The position numbers were made by a program, and so were the translations under genes. A stretch of 64,000 bases of DNA from SZUA-442 sp963792405 (lineage in GTDB: Bacteria; Actinomycetota; Acidimicrobiia; Spongiisociales; UBA5794), in assembly GCA_963792405.1 (NCBI GenBank), contig CAWBVU010000001.1:124001-188000 (forward strand). Direction: 5' to 3'. Below are positions 61,293 to 64,000 of this stretch, one piece after another (position 1 is the first letter of the stretch; every line of letters starts with the position of its first letter). The notes under the pieces were generated by a model. The model saw only the letters and a program-made list of their open reading frames with translations. It was not told where the DNA came from and made no database searches.

Positions 61293-61690
61293 GTCTCCCC
61301 CCTTGGCGGGAGATGCCCGAACCATGCTTCCTTCCCCCCTTTGGGGGAGATGCCCGAAGGGCAGAGGGGGGAGTTTGGTGCGGGAGGCGCCTCTCGGCAC
61401 TGCGGCCCTCTCTGCGTCGCTTCGCTCCCGTCTCTCCCGCGGGGAGAGACAAAGCAGGAAGGTCCTCTCTGCGTCGCCTCGCTCCGCGTCTCTCTCGCGG
61501 GGAGAGACGCAAGGCAGGAAGGCCCTCTCTGCGTCGCTTCGCTCCCGCGTCTCTCCCGCGGGGAGAGACGATGTGGTGCTCGCTGCGCTCGCTCATCTCT
61601 CCTGCTCCCCCTTTAGGGGAGATGCCGGAGCCATGCTTCCTTCTCCCCTTTGGGGGAGATGCCCGAAGGGCAGAGGGGGGAGCCGCGACG
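61293..61690. repeat. Modular palindromic repeat cluster 2
   Basis: No gene is supported between 61289 and 61744. A partial A unit starts the cluster (61293), a full A lies near 61333, three B units follow near 61409, 61463 and 61523, then unit C (GCTCGCTGCGCTCGCTC near 61573), a variant A with CTTTAGGGGAG (61604), and a full A near 61640. The A-to-B linker GCGGGAGGCGCCTCTCGGC is a diverged form of the linker in cluster 1. Confidence 0.85.
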
Positions 61691-61744
61691 TGGAGGCGTC
61701 CGTCGAGCGGCGCTCTCGGACCGCGACCCCACCACAATGGCGTC

Positions 61745-62657
61745 ATGACCGAGATCGTACGAAGACCCGCCGTCATCGCGGCCGGAGGTCTGATCCTCGC
61801 CTGCGTGTGGGTGCTCCTGACGAACTGGGCTCCCGTCGCCGCGGGACATCCGACGTACCTCGCTCTCTACGTCGGTCTGCTCCTTATCGGCGTCGCCACC
61901 ATCGGGTACGCCACATGGAGGCGGTCCACGGCGAGGCGGCTCTGGCCCTCCATCGTCGGTGCGGTCGTGCTGGTGGTCCTCACCGTCGCTGCGGTGTGGC
62001 TCTCCCCGTTCGGGGCGACCGACGTCGCGCTCGACGCGCTCGAGGGATCTGCGACGGTGACGGTCACGGAATCCGCCACGAGGATCACCCTCGACCCGGT
62101 CGTTGGCCCGGGCTCCGTCGGCTTGGTCTTCTACCCGGGAGCGCGAGTTGACGCACGCGCCTACGCCAATGTCCTTCTCCCGCTCGCGGAGGCAGGCCAC
62201 CGGGTCGTGATCATCAAGGAACCGCTCGGTATCGCCTTCCTCGCTGCCGGCGCGGCCGAGTCCGTGGCCGCGGCGGCTCCCGACGTGGAGACGTGGGTCG
62301 TGGGTGGCCACTCCCTCGGAGGTGTGGTCGCTGTCCACCAACGCCGACGGTGGGAGCTTCTACGGGCTCCTGCTGTACGCCTCCTATCCGGTGGGGAGCA
62401 TCGCCGATGCCGATGTCACCGTCTCGTCGATCTACGGGCTCGACGACGGGATCGCCGCACCGTCGACCATCGAGGCCTCTGCTGCCGACCTCCCCTCCGA
62501 CGCTGTGCTCGTCCCGATCGAGGGCGCCATCCACTCGTTCTTCGGCGACTACGGCGACCAGCCGGGCGATGGCGAGCCGGGTGTGTCCCGTGAACAGGCC
62601 CAGGCGGAGATCGTCACTGCCACACTCGACCTGCTGGCAAGGACCGCCAACCGCTGA
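61745..62657 (+). pseudogene. Membrane-anchored alpha/beta hydrolase, split by a frameshift
   Basis: The first frame has three N-terminal helices (AVIAAGGLILACVWVLL, LALYVGLLLIGVATIGY, AVVLVVLTVAAVWL) and a hydrolase start (GLVFYPGARVDARAYANVLLPLAEAGHRVVIIK, elbow VVGGHSLGGVV). The fold continues in the other frame as LSTNADGGSFYGLLLYASYPVGSIADADVTVSS and ends at 62657 with IEGAIHSFFGDYGDQPG. An indel near 62328-62334 (one extra or two missing bases) separates them. The serine elbow and final histidine region are both kept. The start ATG follows CACAAT by 6 bp, so it is leaderless-type. Confidence 0.82.
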
Positions 62658-62660
62658 GCC

Positions 62661-62935
62661 TTGTCCTTCTCCCCCTTTGGGGGAGATGCCCGAAGGGCAG
62701 AGGGGAGCTACGACGCGGGAGGCGTCTGTCAGAACTGCGGCCCTCTCTGCGTCGCTTCGCTCCGCGTCTCTCCCGCGGGGAGAGACGAAGCAGGAAGGCC
62801 CTCTCTGCGTCGCTGCGCTCCGTGTCTCTCCCGCGGGGAGAGACAGCATGGGGCTCGCTGCGCTCGCTCCACCCTTCCTTCTCCCCCTTTGGGGGAGATG
62901 CCCGAAGGGCAGAGGGGGAGCCGCGACGCGGGAGG
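62661..62935. repeat. Modular palindromic repeat cluster 3
   Basis: The 320 bp between 62658 and 62977 hold one unit order seen elsewhere: A near 62668, linker GCGGGAGGCGTCTGTC, two B units near 62740 and 62800, unit C (GCTCGCTGCGCTCGCTC near 62855) and a final A near 62878. A TAGCCT promoter box follows at 62964. Confidence 0.85.
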
Positions 62936-62963
62936 CCTTTCGCGGCTATGCGGGTTGCTGGCA

Positions 62964-62969
62964 TAGCCT
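62964..62969 (+). promoter_or_regulatory. -10 box TAGCCT of the membrane protein gene
   Basis: TAGCCT followed by 8 bp and ATG at 62978, a leaderless-type arrangement right after repeat cluster 3. Confidence 0.45.
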
Positions 62970-62977
62970 CCTGCGGT

Positions 62978-63892
62978 ATGGATGAGACCCCCACACCCTC
63001 TCGGACGATGCGCGCCCGTACGGGCATGCTCCCTGTCGTCCTGTGGGCGTTCGGGTTCGCCACGACTCTGCTCCTCATCGGCATGTGGGGGCGGGCCGTC
63101 ACCGTCGATTCGGGCACGATCCAGGACACCGCTGCGACCGTCATCGACAGCGACCTCGCCACCGAGCGCGTCTACGCATGGCTCGAGAGCGGTGTGGAGG
63201 TGGCGATCGGAGGTGACTCCGAGTCTGCCCGCGGCGTGGCTGCGGCGGTGGCCGAGCGACCCGAGTTCTCACACGCCGTCGACGTGATCGTCACCGACTT
63301 CATCGACGGGCTCTTCGCCGCCCCGGGCGAGGACACAGAAGTCAGGGTCGAGGATGCACTCACGCCGCTCGTGCCGGTGATCGCTGCCGAGGCCCAGCGT
63401 CGGGAGGTACCGATCGAACCGGACCGGCTTGCGAGCGCCCTCGACACCGCGTCTGTGATCGAGCTCGATACGGGCGAGGCCGCCTCGGTGATCGGGGCCG
63501 TCACCGAAGCACGAACGTTCATCACGCAGGTCGTGATGCTCGCGGCGTTCCTGCTCCTGACAACGGGTGCACTCGCGGTCCTGCTCTCGGACAAGCGGTA
63601 TGCGATGATCCGCTCCCTTTCGACCCGAGTCGTGATCTCGGCACTCACCTATGCACTGATGTTCCGCGTGGCGTCGTGGGCCCTCGATCCCTCCAAGGGC
63701 CGGTCGCCCGTCCTGAGCGGCGGGTCGGTGGTGCTCGGATCGAACGGCCACGTCTTCATGATCATGGCGGGCGTTGCAGCGATCGTAGGGACCTGGGGCG
63801 GCTGGGTTGCGTGGCGCCGTACGAGGCTTCGCAGGTCCGACCCCGTGACGCCCGTCGCCGACGACGACACACGTGAGCTCGTCACGATCTGA
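62978..63892 (+). CDS. Multi-helix membrane protein of unknown function
   Basis: This 304-residue protein has one N-terminal helix (VVLWAFGFATTLLLIGMWG), a long soluble region (about 60-190) on one side of the membrane with repeated small and acidic residues, and three C-terminal helices (VVMLAAFLLLTTGALAVLL, VVISALTYALMFRVASW, VFMIMAGVAAIVGTWGGW). No family is recognised by eye. The start ATG follows the TAGCCT box by 8 bp; longer frames upstream lie in repeat cluster 3. Confidence 0.7.
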   Translation: MDETPTPSRTMRARTGMLPVVLWAFGFATTLLLIGMWGRAVTVDSGTIQDTAATVIDSDLATERVYAWLESGVEVAIGGDSESARGVAAAVAERPEFSHAVDVIVTDFIDGLFAAPGEDTEVRVEDALTPLVPVIAAEAQRREVPIEPDRLASALDTASVIELDTGEAASVIGAVTEARTFITQVVMLAAFLLLTTGALAVLLSDKRYAMIRSLSTRVVISALTYALMFRVASWALDPSKGRSPVLSGGSVVLGSNGHVFMIMAGVAAIVGTWGGWVAWRRTRLRRSDPVTPVADDDTRELVTI

Positions 63893-63920
63893 GCGTCCCC
63901 GTCTCGGCGCACCCGTCGGC

Positions 63921-63926
63921 TAGCGT
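63921..63926 (+). promoter_or_regulatory. -10 box TAGCGT of the last gene
   Basis: TAGCGT followed by exactly 7 bp and the ATG at 63934, identical in layout to 1413 (minus) and 30712. Confidence 0.55.
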
Positions 63927-63933
63927 CAGGGCC

Positions 63934-64000
63934 ATGAGCAGGCCTGCCCCACTGATCCTCCTTCTCGTCCTCACGGTCGCCTCCGTGCTCGCCGCGTGCA
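63934..64000 (+). CDS. Lipoprotein, N-terminal fragment
   Basis: The window ends after 22 codons: MSRPAPLILLLVLTVASVLAAC, a lipoprotein signal with lipobox (VLAAC). The rest is outside the window, so no family can be given. Start set by the leaderless TAGCGT box. Confidence 0.7.
   Translation, partial: MSRPAPLILLLVLTVASVLAAC

Overview
The window is GC-rich chromosomal DNA from what looks like an uncultured actinobacterium. The case rests on a mycothiol-dependent-type enzyme, two F420-type (LLM) oxidoreductases, many GTG starts, many ATGA/GTGA overlaps, and a repeated leaderless promoter layout (a TANNNT hexamer 6-8 nt before an ATG/GTG). The class cannot be fixed from sequence reading alone; Acidimicrobiia or a neighbour is a guess. 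No rRNA, phage, insertion sequence or CRISPR array was seen. One tRNA-Gly(CCC) lies at 51.7 kb.

Layout. 0-1.4 kb (minus): partial membrane protein, DUF1684 protein, LysE-type exporter. 1.5-8.8 kb (plus): a nitrous-oxide-reductase cluster: Rrf2 regulator, lipoprotein NosZ with all seven CuZ histidines and a CuA site, NosB-like protein, NosD, NosF, NosY, NosL and a lipoprotein cytochrome c. 8.9-13.5 kb: P-type cation ATPase, a 12-helix heme-copper-oxidase-like protein and a divergent cytochrome c lipoprotein. 13.5-15.6 kb: small acetyltransferase, DUF1801 and monooxygenase-like genes.

15.6-30.6 kb is a divergent beta-glucan (laminarin-type) utilisation locus under a LacI regulator. Minus arm: lacI, GH3 glucosidase (frameshifted) and a very large GH-Q-clan phosphorylase-like enzyme. 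Plus arm: sugar-binding lipoprotein, two permeases, secreted GH16 laminarinase, PfkB sugar-acid kinase, SDR, ManD/RspA-type dehydratase and a beta-propeller lactonase. This gene set fits extracellular cutting of beta-1,3-glucan, import of oligosaccharides, intracellular cleavage or phosphorolysis, and an oxidative sugar-acid route ending in 2-keto-3-deoxygluconate phosphate. The intergenic region has two near-identical LacI operators and two mirror-image promoters whose -35 boxes share one palindrome.

30.7-43.0 kb: methyltransferase, acidic secreted repeat protein, ECF sigma/anti-sigma pair, lipoprotein, cation-efflux-like protein, SMR pump, cupin, and a four-gene operon of a PhoD-like phosphatase, a rifampin-phosphotransferase-like PEP-utilising enzyme and two small membrane proteins. 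41.8-43.8 kb: a PadR regulator divergent from a cupin/mycothiol-enzyme pair, with tandem 17-bp operators that recur upstream of a small secreted protein at 50.1 kb. 44-51.5 kb: tiny secreted peptide, GH51 arabinofuranosidase with a candidate leader peptide, aldo/keto reductase, LLM oxidoreductase and two alpha/beta hydrolases.

51.8-64 kb: an ABC exporter and a patatin-like lipase, each carrying a cyclic-nucleotide-binding domain, flank a second LLM oxidoreductase. Next comes an ABC-2 export operon and a membrane alpha/beta hydrolase, embedded among three clusters of modular palindromic repeats. Several genes here, plus GH3 and the acidic protein, carry single-base frameshifts beside short G/C runs. 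They may be assembly errors rather than true decay.
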